A DNA stretch of 64,000 nt from Rhizobium bangladeshense (lineage in GTDB: Bacteria > Pseudomonadota > Alphaproteobacteria > Rhizobiales > Rhizobiaceae): contig NZ_LYPL01000019.1 in NCBI RefSeq assembly GCF_001662075.1, forward strand, positions 41,432 to 105,431, given 5' to 3'. How positions within the stretch are numbered: position 1 is the first letter of the stretch; every line of letters starts with the position of its first letter. Below the pieces are notes generated by a model that did not search any database, had not been told where the DNA came from, and saw only the letters and a list, made by a program, of their open reading frames with translations. The position numbers were made by a program, and so were the translations under genes. This document shows positions 17,381 to 24,598 of the stretch, one piece after another.

Positions 17381-17734
17381 GCTTGCGGGCCTTCTCGCTC
17401 AACAGACCCGAACTTGTGCGGCCAAATTTCGTTCCAGTGCCAGCCTAACCGCATCCCACATGGCGTCCGCCTCGACATCCGCATTCGCAATGAACCGTTG
17501 CGGCTTGTTTCGGCGTAAATCTCCAGGTGCTGATGCCATTGCGATCGCCGAAGCCGCCATGAACGAGATGAGTGCAACGCGGTGGGTTGTCAACGAAGGA
17601 CGCGTTTCCCTGCGCCTCGATCTCTCGGATGGGCCTGTTGCGATCGACTGAACATTCAGACGCGATGGCCTGCCTTGTCGGGCGTCCCGGACAAATAATA
17701 GTCCCCTCGCCTTGAAGGGAGTCGGACCAATGGC
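17381..17734. other. 354-bp gap with two weak short frames
   Basis: On the minus strand a TTG-initiated frame at 17399-17593 would encode 64 residues with a signal-peptide-like start (ALISFMAASAIAMASA), ending 18 bases before the SDR-DoxX start. On the plus strand ATG 17490 to TGA 17651 would encode 53 residues ending WVVNEGRVSLRLDLSDGPV. The two overlap, so at most one is real. Neither has a recognised family or a good ribosome site. Confidence 0.3.
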
Positions 17735-18598
17735 TCAGGTGGTCTTGAGCGTGCCGTTCATCCCTTCTGGATAGAAGCCGCCCTTGCTCACTCCGTCCTT
17801 GTCGGTGAGGTAGACGATCCGGAGCACCTCCTGCGGCGTTCTGGTGAACGCGATCGCATCGGGCGTCGAGGGAACGATGTTGGCTTTTCCGTCCCGCTGG
17901 ATCCCCTGGTCCTTAGCGTCTGATCCGTCGATTTTGTCTCGGGCATCGGAGACAGCGTTGGCGGCCTTCCAGGCTTTCTCTCCCTTGCGGTATAGCGTAG
18001 ATCGCGCCATTCCCATGTGATAGGCCTCGACCGCCAGGATGCCTGCGGCTGCGGCGAGGAAGTCCTTGTTTTTCAGAACTGTCGCCGCACCGGCATAGGC
18101 GGTGACGCCGACATCCTCGAACAACATCCCGCCGAGTACGAAGTTCGTCTCGTTGCCGAAGGGGTCGAAATCCGGCCCGAGGCCTGCTGCTTGCGCGACG
18201 GCTTTGAAGCCCGCATCGAAATCGATGGCCGGCCGGTCAACCGCGTTGGTTCCAAGCGTCTTGCGGTAGAAGCGGACGTGCGCGAGTTCATTTTCCGCGA
18301 CTTCCTGCATGAATGCGCCGATGGCGGGCGTCTCGAACGAGACTTGCTTTCCACCAACGACGTCGCCGGGTTTCGAACCGGCATCGGCTGCGTCGATGCC
18401 CATTCCGGTGGTGCCGCGGAGGTAGTATTCAGCCTCCATATATTCGAGGTTGAGCGCAAAGCGGAAAATGTCCTCGTCCGATATGTCCTGTGCCAATACC
18501 GGAGAAGGCTGCGCGATTCCGCTGAGTGCCGCTCCGGCGCCGAGTACGATAAGTCCCTGAAGCGACTGACGCCGGGATAGGTGAAGTGCCCCTTGCAT
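17735..18598 (-). CDS. Tat-exported ferritin-like domain protein
   Basis: A 287-residue protein with a twin-arginine signal (LSRRQSLQGLIVLGAGAALSG) and cleavage expected near VLAQD. The mature part has a ferritin-like four-helix pattern: FRFALNLEYMEAEYYLRG with Glu residues that could bind metal, FMQEVAENELAHVRFYRKTLG with the ExxH pair, and ILAVEAYHMGMARSTLY with another E..H. It matches the periplasmic Ferritin_2-like family found in many rhizobia and related to desiccation or stress proteins. The next gene upstream is an ECF sigma factor on the same strand, 150 bases away, a possible regulator. Confidence 0.86.
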   Translation of the reverse strand: MQGALHLSRRQSLQGLIVLGAGAALSGIAQPSPVLAQDISDEDIFRFALNLEYMEAEYYLRGTTGMGIDAADAGSKPGDVVGGKQVSFETPAIGAFMQEVAENELAHVRFYRKTLGTNAVDRPAIDFDAGFKAVAQAAGLGPDFDPFGNETNFVLGGMLFEDVGVTAYAGAATVLKNKDFLAAAAGILAVEAYHMGMARSTLYRKGEKAWKAANAVSDARDKIDGSDAKDQGIQRDGKANIVPSTPDAIAFTRTPQEVLRIVYLTDKDGVSKGGFYPEGMNGTLKTT

Positions 18599-18748
18599 GG
18601 CGGTCTCCTATGTTTGTTGATTCAACACCGCTGTCAGCACCGCGGCACCGAATGCATTTGCCTCATGATTAGATGGTCTGGGCCGCCAAAATATTCCCGT
18701 GTCCCGCTACAAATGCGAAAGGAGCCGGCGTGAACGGCTTATGTGCGC

Positions 18749-19453
18749 TCAGTCGCCGCGTTCAACAGATCCTTTTGAACCAAGGATTGCGAGCCGATCG
18801 AGGACTGATTGCGCGAGGCGGTCGCAACGAGCGCCAGCGAAGAGAAACGTATCCGTGAACACGGTGGCGAGCTTGTCCCCCAGCGCCTCGCGGAGCAGCC
18901 GGCGTGCGCGATAAAGACGGGTGCTGACTGTCTGAGGTCGCAATGCCAAAAGAAATGCGGTTTCCTCAATGCTCATTTCCTCGACGTCCCGCATGACAAA
19001 GACGATGCGAAAGGGCTCCGGCAAGTCACCGACGGCTCGCTCCAGGAGGCCGCGGATTCCAGCGAGAGCAGCCGCCTCTTCGGGATCAGGCTTGTGTGCG
19101 CTGAACGGAGCGACCATGGCTTCGATGACTTTCGCGTCCACAGTGGGTCGCCTTTTCCGGCGGCGTCCCAGCGCCTCGTTCAGCGCGATCCGGGTGAGCC
19201 AGGTCGACAGCCGCGCCTCCGCGCGGAATTCGGCCAGATGGGTGAAGGCGTGGATATAGGTCTCCTGAAGTACGTCCTCCGCCTCGGTGTCGTCATTCAG
19301 GATGGCGCGGGCGACCCGGTGAAGCCGCTGATTGTGACGCTTGATGATTAGCCAGAATGCGGAGGAGTCTCGCTGTCGCGCGTGTTCAACCAGCCCCGCA
19401 TCGTCAAGGTCCTCGATTCTCACTCCCTCGGTGGATCCGCTCGGCTTCATCAA
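18749..19453 (-). CDS. ECF-type RNA polymerase sigma factor
   Basis: A 234-residue sigma-70 family protein of the ECF type. Region 2 is visible at about residues 30-110 (FWLIIKRHNQRLHRVARAIL; DDTEAEDVLQETYIHAFTHL; ARLSTWLTRIALNEALGRRR) and region 4 at about 150-195 (LPEPFRIVFVMRDVEEMSIEETAFLL; RPQTVSTRLYRARRLLREAL). A roughly 40-residue tail follows region 4. No anti-sigma gene is adjacent. It lies upstream of the ferritin-like gene on the same strand and may direct its transcription; this is inference from position. Confidence 0.9.
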   Translation of the reverse strand: MMKPSGSTEGVRIEDLDDAGLVEHARQRDSSAFWLIIKRHNQRLHRVARAILNDDTEAEDVLQETYIHAFTHLAEFRAEARLSTWLTRIALNEALGRRRKRRPTVDAKVIEAMVAPFSAHKPDPEEAAALAGIRGLLERAVGDLPEPFRIVFVMRDVEEMSIEETAFLLALRPQTVSTRLYRARRLLREALGDKLATVFTDTFLFAGARCDRLAQSVLDRLAILGSKGSVERGD

Positions 19454-19751
19454 AGGCGCTCCAGATGCGTCAGCTTACTATTAGATAAGCGTTTTCGGCT
19501 TTTCGGTCTGCGGCTAGGTGGAGACTTGGGACTCTAGCGGAACAGAGGTCTGTTGACCAAGTAAATCGGACTTGTCGCGGAGCAGTTCCATCTTCTGGTT
19601 TCGGCGCAACTCAGACTCGCAGAGCGATCGCCGGCGATTTCTGCTTTCAGGAAGCCGTAAAAGGTATTTATCGAACTTCAATAAGCCGCTGTTTTCTCGT
19701 TGGTTTGTTGTTTGTTGTCATTGGAGCTTGGCGACAGTATCGCGGTACGGA

Positions 19752-20049
19752 CTACCGTTCTCGATTTCCCTTGCCTGCCGAGACGGCGCCCACGTTCCAG
19801 TCGCGCAATGCTCCGCAGACTTCCACTCTGGTGGGTGCGCCGATGCGTCCGCCGAACTTCCGGCCTTTGAGCGCCGCCGCCATCGACGACAGGCGCATCG
19901 TCTCTTCGATCGGCAGGCCTCCAGCGATCGCAGCGCGAAAGCGCCATGGAAGATGTCGCCCGCCGCAAGCGTGTCGACCGCTCTGCAATGATGCGTTCGC
20001 CGGCGGCATCGTTGCCGACCGCCCCCTGGCAGCGCCATCCGCCGATGTT
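19752..20049 (-). pseudogene. 3' remnant of a PfkB-family sugar kinase
   Basis: On the minus strand one frame reads AVDTLAAGDIFHGAFAL, the PfkB signature with its catalytic Asp (GD in AAGD), and then the match jumps near 19930 to another frame: AIAGGLPIEETMRLSSMAAALK followed by GRIGAPTRVEVCGAL. This is the C-terminal third of a ribokinase/fructokinase-type protein with a frameshift and no N-terminal two thirds. Upstream, 20010-20049 is only loosely kinase-like. The segment 19454-19751 beyond its end shows no gene. Confidence 0.72.
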
Positions 20050-20132
20050 CAAAAAACAGGCATTTGCTGCACAGTGTACACAGTGTTAGTCCGACGAGAA
20101 ATTGCAGCCAGCCAAATCAATGACTTATGACG

Positions 20133-20149
20133 TGGCACACCTCTTGCAT
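20133..20149 (+). promoter_or_regulatory. Sigma-54 (RpoN) promoter of the guanidine operon
   Basis: TGGCAC at 20133-20138 and TTGCA at 20144-20148 match the -24/-12 consensus, with GG (20134-20135) and GC (20146-20147) separated by exactly 10 bases. Transcription would begin about 12 bases downstream, near 20159, which is just before the first riboswitch stem. This points to nitrogen-limitation control through NtrC or a similar activator. Confidence 0.82.
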
Positions 20150-20162
20150 GAAACTTCGCGAG

Positions 20163-20275
20163 TTGGTGGCTAGGGTTCCGGCGTTCCTCTTCGGGAGCGT
20201 GCTGGTCCGAGAGCCACCACCGGCTGGGGGAGAAATCCCACCGGATGCACGGCGGGACAAAAGCCCGGGAGACCT
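20163..20275 (+). promoter_or_regulatory. Guanidine-I (ykkC/yxkD) riboswitch
   Basis: The leader carries the conserved blocks of the guanidine-I aptamer in order: CTAGGGTTCCG (20170-20180), GGTCCGAGAG (20204-20213), and ACGGCGGGAC followed by AAAAGCCCGGGAG (20249-20271). GGTGGCT (20165-20171) pairs with AGCCACC (20212-20218) as the first long stem, and GGCGGG pairs with the GCCC block in the second domain. An intrinsic terminator follows at 20284-20323, so free guanidine is expected to turn the operon on by antitermination. The downstream guanidine-degradation genes agree. Confidence 0.93.
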
Positions 20276-20283
20276 CGTAAGCC

Positions 20284-20323
20284 AAGGGATTGGCGGCGCG
20301 ATGGTCTTTGCCGATCCCTTTTT
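20284..20323 (+). terminator. Riboswitch-controlled intrinsic terminator
   Basis: AAGGGATTGGC (20284-20294) pairs with GCCGATCCCTT (20310-20320) in an 11-bp stem with one G-U pair, followed by a run of T to 20323. It lies between the guanidine aptamer and the first gene, and fits a transcriptional on-switch. Confidence 0.82.
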
Positions 20324-20346
20324 GAAAAAGCAAAAGGGGAATTTCT

Positions 20347-21420
20347 ATGCAGACTTTTTCGAAGATTCTTTCCGTAACGGCCCTTTCGGTATCGCTGGCT
20401 TTCGGGTTCGGCTCCCCCGCTGGCGCAGCACCGAAAACCAGTTTCAAGGTCGCCTGGTCCATCTATGTCGGCTGGATGCCCTGGGGCTATGCCGCCGATC
20501 ACGGCATCGTCAAGAAATGGGCCGATAAATACGGCATCAATATCGAGGTCACCCAGTTCAACGACTACGTCGAGTCGATGAACCAGTACACGACGGGCGC
20601 CTTCGATGCGGTGACGCTCACCAACATGGACGGCCTGTCGATCCCGGCGGCCGGCGGGGTCGACACGACGGCGGTCATCGTCGGCGACTTTTCGAACGGC
20701 AATGACGCCGTCATCCTGAAGGACAAGGCGAGCCTCAGCGACATCAAGGCCCAAAACGTCAATCTCGTCGAGTTTTCCGTCTCGCACTATCTGCTCGCCC
20801 GTGCGCTTGAAAGCATCAAGCTCAGCGAGCGCGACGTGAAGGTGGTCAATACATCAGATGCCGACATGGTCGCCGCCTACAAGACGCCTGATGTCAGCGC
20901 CGTCGTCACCTGGAATCCGCTCGTCTCCACCATTCTGGAAGATCCCAGCGCCAAAAAGGTTTTCGACAGCTCGCAGATCCCGGGGGAGATCATCGACCTG
21001 ATGGTCGCCAATACCGACGTGCTGAAGGACAATCCGAACTTCGGCAAGGCGCTGGCCGGCATCTGGTACGAGACGGCCGCGCTGCTGCGGGCCGATACCG
21101 ACGAGGGCAAAGCCGCGCGCGAAGCCATGGGCGCAGCATCCGGCACCGACCGCGCTGGCTTCGAGGCGCAGCTCGCCGCGACCAAGCTCTTCGATAAGCC
21201 GGCCGACGCCGTTGCCTTCACCGCCTCACCTAGCCTGCCGAAGACCATGGATCTCGTCCGCAGTTTCCTTTTCGAAAAGGGCCTGCTCGGCAATGGCGCG
21301 CCGTCCGCTGACGTTATTGGTATCGAAATGCCTGATGGCAAGGTGCTGGGCGATACCGGCAATGTGAAGCTTCGCTTCACCGAGACCTACATGAAGGCAG
21401 CGGCCGACGCCTCGCTCTGA
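20347..21420 (+). CDS. ABC transporter substrate-binding protein, guanidine/urea-carboxylase-linked
   Basis: A 357-residue periplasmic protein with a Sec signal peptide (LSVTALSVSLAFGFGSPAGA). The mature part is NitT/TauT-like (FKVAWSIYVGWMPWGYAADHGI; EVTQFNDYVESMNQYTTGAFDAVTLTNMDG). This type is the binding protein regularly found with urea-carboxylase-type genes and called a putative urea transporter. Because a guanidine-I riboswitch precedes it, guanidine or a guanidine derivative is a better guess for the ligand than urea. First gene of a seven-gene operon. Confidence 0.88.
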   Translation: MQTFSKILSVTALSVSLAFGFGSPAGAAPKTSFKVAWSIYVGWMPWGYAADHGIVKKWADKYGINIEVTQFNDYVESMNQYTTGAFDAVTLTNMDGLSIPAAGGVDTTAVIVGDFSNGNDAVILKDKASLSDIKAQNVNLVEFSVSHYLLARALESIKLSERDVKVVNTSDADMVAAYKTPDVSAVVTWNPLVSTILEDPSAKKVFDSSQIPGEIIDLMVANTDVLKDNPNFGKALAGIWYETAALLRADTDEGKAAREAMGAASGTDRAGFEAQLAATKLFDKPADAVAFTASPSLPKTMDLVRSFLFEKGLLGNGAPSADVIGIEMPDGKVLGDTGNVKLRFTETYMKAAADASL

Positions 21421-21477
21421 TCACAACAGGGGCGCGGTTCGGCCGCGCCTCCTCCCCTTCCCAGTGGAGCACTTCCC

Positions 21478-22296
21478 ATGCGTTGGATCAACACGAGGCC
21501 AAGCCGGGGCGCGCAGCTTGCCTTGACGCTGCTGCCCTTCGTGCTGGTCGCGCTTGCCTATGCCGTCGGCTCGGCTGCGCGATTGGCAGAAAACCCCAAT
21601 GACAAGCTTCTACCAAGCCTCGCGGGCTTCGCCGATGCAATCAACCGCCTGGCTTTCATCGCCGACCAGCGCACGGGTGAATATCTGCTCTGGTCGGATA
21701 CCGGAGCGAGCCTGATCCGGCTACTCTCCGGCCTCGGCATCTCGACGGCGATCGCGCTGCTGATCGGCATGCTGATCGGGATGCTGCCGTATCTCCGCGC
21801 GCTACTCGCCCCTTTCACCGCCGTGATCTCCATGGTGCCGCCGCTCGCGCTTTTGCCGATCCTCTTCATCGTCATGGGGCTCGGCGAAACCTCGAAGATC
21901 GCCCTCATTGTTATCGGCGTTGCACCGACGATGATCCGGGACCTGGCATTGAAGGCGCTTGAGCTGCCCCGCGAACAGATTGTCAAGGCCGAAACGCTTG
22001 GCGGCTCCTCCTGGCAAATCGGCCTGCGTATCGTGCTGCCGCAGATCCTGCCGCGCCTGATCACCTGCCTGAGATTGCAGCTTGGCCCTGCCTGGCTGTT
22101 CCTGATCGCGGCCGAAGCGATCTCGTCCGATTCCGGCCTCGGCTACCGCATCTTCCTCGTCCGCCGCTATCTCTCGATGGATATCATCTTCCCCTATGTC
22201 GTCTGGATCACGCTGCTTGCCGTGGTCATGAACGCCCTGCTCGACCGCTTGCGTATCGCCGTCTTCCCCTGGTCGGAGCTGGAGAAGCAGGCATGA
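21478..22296 (+). CDS. ABC transporter permease (guanidine operon)
   Basis: A 272-residue inner-membrane permease of the NitT/TauT (BPD_transp_1) family. Helices include AQLALTLLPFVLVALAYAVG, LLSGLGISTAIALLIGMLIGMLPYL and VVWITLLAVVMNALLD. The cytoplasmic EAA-type loop that contacts the ATPase is visible as VKAETLGGSSWQIGLRIVLPQILP, about residues 168-192. It follows the binding protein by 57 bases and overlaps the ATPase gene by 4 bases, so it is the membrane part of that importer. Confidence 0.88.
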   Translation: MRWINTRPSRGAQLALTLLPFVLVALAYAVGSAARLAENPNDKLLPSLAGFADAINRLAFIADQRTGEYLLWSDTGASLIRLLSGLGISTAIALLIGMLIGMLPYLRALLAPFTAVISMVPPLALLPILFIVMGLGETSKIALIVIGVAPTMIRDLALKALELPREQIVKAETLGGSSWQIGLRIVLPQILPRLITCLRLQLGPAWLFLIAAEAISSDSGLGYRIFLVRRYLSMDIIFPYVVWITLLAVVMNALLDRLRIAVFPWSELEKQA

Positions 22297-23117
22297 GCGA
22301 ACTGAAGATCGAACGGGTCTGGAAGGAATATGGCGACCAGATCGTGCTGGAAGACGTGTCGCTCACCGTCGCCTCGCGCGCCTTCGTCGCCCTGGTTGGC
22401 CCCTCCGGCTGCGGCAAGACGACGTTTCTGCGCATGCTGCTTGGCCAGGAGCAGCCGACGAAGGGCAAGATCTTGCTCGACGGCGAGCCGCTGCCGCCGG
22501 AGCCGGGGCCGGATCGCGGTGTCGTCTTCCAGCGCTACTCCGTCTTCCCGCATCTGACCGTGCTCGGCAATGTGCTGCTCGGCAGGGAATTTTCCGCCGC
22601 GCGCTACAGCGCCAAACTCTTCGGCGCGGCCCGCCGCAACGCGCTCGAGGAAGCGCGCCGTCTGATCGCCGAGGTGGGCCTTGCCGGTTCCGAAGGCAAA
22701 TATCCGGCCCAGCTTTCGGGCGGCATGCAGCAGCGCCTTGCGCTGGCCCAGGCGCTGATCATGAAGCCGAAAGTGCTGCTGCTCGACGAGCCCTTCGGCG
22801 CTCTCGATCCGGGCATTCGCGCCGAGATCCACATGCTGATGAAACGGCTCTGGCATGAGACGCAGATGACCGTCGTCATGGTCACGCATGACATGCGCGA
22901 AGCCTTCACGCTTGCGAACCGCGTCGTCGCTTTCGAACGCCGCCGCAACCGGCCGGAGGAAAGGGAGCGCTACGGCGCCACCATCACCAAGGATATTTCC
23001 ATCTGGCCGCCACGCCTTGCCGGCCAGCCATCGATCTTCAGCCCCGACCGGGACGGCCCGGTCGCTCCCCTGGGGCACAGCCGGGACGACCTGGCACCGT
23101 CAGGAGAGATGCAATGA
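22293..23117 (+). CDS. ABC transporter ATP-binding protein (guanidine operon)
   Basis: A 274-residue ABC ATPase of the nitrate/sulfonate type. Walker A is GPSGCGKTT at 36-44, the Q-loop lies in VVFQRYSVFPHLTV, the signature is LSGGMQQR and Walker B is VLLLDEPFGALDP, followed by the switch His in VMVTHDMREAF. A tail of about 50 residues (ERRRNRPEERERYG onward) extends beyond the normal core. It overlaps both neighbours by 4 bases and powers the importer formed with the two preceding gene products. Confidence 0.9.
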   Translation: MSELKIERVWKEYGDQIVLEDVSLTVASRAFVALVGPSGCGKTTFLRMLLGQEQPTKGKILLDGEPLPPEPGPDRGVVFQRYSVFPHLTVLGNVLLGREFSAARYSAKLFGAARRNALEEARRLIAEVGLAGSEGKYPAQLSGGMQQRLALAQALIMKPKVLLLDEPFGALDPGIRAEIHMLMKRLWHETQMTVVMVTHDMREAFTLANRVVAFERRRNRPEERERYGATITKDISIWPPRLAGQPSIFSPDRDGPVAPLGHSRDDLAPSGEMQ

Positions 23118-23935
23118 TGCATGTGGGACGCTCACCCGAAGAAATCGCCGCCAACCGCGCGCGATATGAGGAGCATCAGAAGAAGGGGCTGGAATTCGCC
23201 CCCAAGGCGCTGCCCGGCCCCAGCCCCCTGCCGGCGCCGGCCATCGACGCGGCCGCCGTCATCCACCAGGAAACCATCCCCGGTGGCTGGTATTGGTCGA
23301 CGAAAGTCTCGCGCGGCGAGGCGATCCGCATCGATCAGGCGGAGGGCAATTCCACCGTGGCGCTCGTCGCCTGGAGCGCCGCCGATACCAGTGAACGGAT
23401 CAATCTCGTCGATACCGCCAAGGTCCAGTGGACGACGGCGCTCGGCAAGGGGCGCGTGATCTTCTCCGACATGGGCCGCGTGATGTTCTCGATGATCGAG
23501 GACAGTTCCGGTGCCCATGACTGCCTGATGGGCGGCTCGACTTCTGCCTCGAACGCAGCGAAATATCCGGGCGAAAAGACGCGCAATACCCGCGACAACC
23601 TGGTCCTCGTCGCCGGCAAGCTCGGTCTTACCCGTCGCGATATTCCCGGCATCCTCAATCTCTTCGCGCCCGTGCGCCTTGCCGAGGCCGGCGGCTTCGG
23701 CTGGCAGGGCAAGCGCTCGAACAGCGGCGATTATGTCGAACTCCGTGCGGAGATGGACATGCTGGTCGGCTTTTCCAATTGCCCGCATCCGCTCGATCCG
23801 GATCCGATCTACCAGCCGAAACCTGTTGTCATCACCCGCTACAAAGCGGCAGCCTCAGCTGCGGACGATCTTTGCCGCTCGGCAACTGCCGAAGCGGTGC
23901 GCGGTTTCGAAAACAACGCCTTGATGCAGGCCTGA
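23114..23935 (+). CDS. cgdA: Carboxyguanidine deiminase subunit, UAAP1 type (DUF1989)
   Basis: A 273-residue protein of the DUF1989 family, long annotated urea amidolyase-associated protein 1. Established work on this family with guanidine carboxylase shows that the two paralogues form carboxyguanidine deiminase, which converts carboxyguanidine to allophanate and ammonia. Visible family features: GGWYWSTKVSRGEAIRI, MGRVMFSMIEDSSGAHDCLMGGS, NTRDNLVLVAGKLGL, RRDIPGILNLF, and the C-terminal block SGDYVELRAEMDMLVGFSNCPHPLDP. Assignment to the A subunit rests on order and length, not on a tested activity. It overlaps the ATPase gene by 4 bases. Confidence 0.83.
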   Translation: MMHVGRSPEEIAANRARYEEHQKKGLEFAPKALPGPSPLPAPAIDAAAVIHQETIPGGWYWSTKVSRGEAIRIDQAEGNSTVALVAWSAADTSERINLVDTAKVQWTTALGKGRVIFSDMGRVMFSMIEDSSGAHDCLMGGSTSASNAAKYPGEKTRNTRDNLVLVAGKLGLTRRDIPGILNLFAPVRLAEAGGFGWQGKRSNSGDYVELRAEMDMLVGFSNCPHPLDPDPIYQPKPVVITRYKAAASAADDLCRSATAEAVRGFENNALMQA

Positions 23936-23945
23936 GGAGAAGACG

Positions 23946-24596
23946 ATGTCCGATTTCATCCAGACCTCGCCTACCCGCACCACGGAAAATGCCGCGCAGG
24001 ATCACTTCATCGCAGCCGAGGCGCCGTGGTCCGGGGTCGTGCGCAAGGGCCAGATCATCCGCATCGAGGATAGCTACGGCCAACAGGCGATCGACACGCT
24101 GTTCTATCGTGCCGATGATTTCTCCGAGCGCTATTCCAACCAGGACACGATGCGCATGCAGGGTGCCGCCTATGTCGGCATCGGCACGAAGATCATGTCG
24201 AGCGAAGGCAACGTCATGCTGACCATGACGGCCGACAGCTGCGGCCGCCACGACACATCGGCCGGCGCCTGCTCCTGCGAGAGCAATACGGTGCGCTTCG
24301 GCCACGGCACGAAATACCTGCATGCCTGCCGCGACAACTTCGTCCTCGAGGTCAGCAAGCACGGCATGAGCAAGCGCGACATCGTGCCGAATATCAACTT
24401 CTTCATGAACGTACCGATCCAGCCGACCGGCGAGATGACGATCGTCGACGGCATTTCCGCACCCGGCGACTATATCGAGCTCGTCGCCGAAATGGACGTG
24501 CTCTGCGTCATCTCCAATTGCCCGCAGATCAACAACCCCTGCAACGGCTTCGATCCGACGCCGATCCGGGTGCTGATCTGGGATGGCGAGGCCTGA
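23946..24596 (+). CDS. cgdB: Carboxyguanidine deiminase subunit, UAAP2 type (DUF1989)
   Basis: A 216-residue paralogue of the preceding protein. The shared plan is visible: VVRKGQIIRIEDSYGQQAIDTLFY, SEGNVMLTMTADSCGRHDTSAGACSCESNT with a dense Cys/His cluster that could bind metal, ACRDNFVLEVSKHGM, RDIVPNINFFMNVP, and GDYIELVAEMDVLCVISNCPQINNPCNG. It would act with CgdA to deiminate carboxyguanidine to allophanate. The Cys-rich segment is present here but not in CgdA, suggesting that the subunits have different roles. It follows cgdA by 10 bases and precedes the carboxylase by 2. Confidence 0.83.
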   Translation: MSDFIQTSPTRTTENAAQDHFIAAEAPWSGVVRKGQIIRIEDSYGQQAIDTLFYRADDFSERYSNQDTMRMQGAAYVGIGTKIMSSEGNVMLTMTADSCGRHDTSAGACSCESNTVRFGHGTKYLHACRDNFVLEVSKHGMSKRDIVPNINFFMNVPIQPTGEMTIVDGISAPGDYIELVAEMDVLCVISNCPQINNPCNGFDPTPIRVLIWDGEA

Positions 24597-24598
24597 TC

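Noticed and set aside
24518..24598. Upstream extension of the guanidine carboxylase
   Set aside because: It lies inside cgdB in another frame; the family start MFKKVLIANRG is at 24599.
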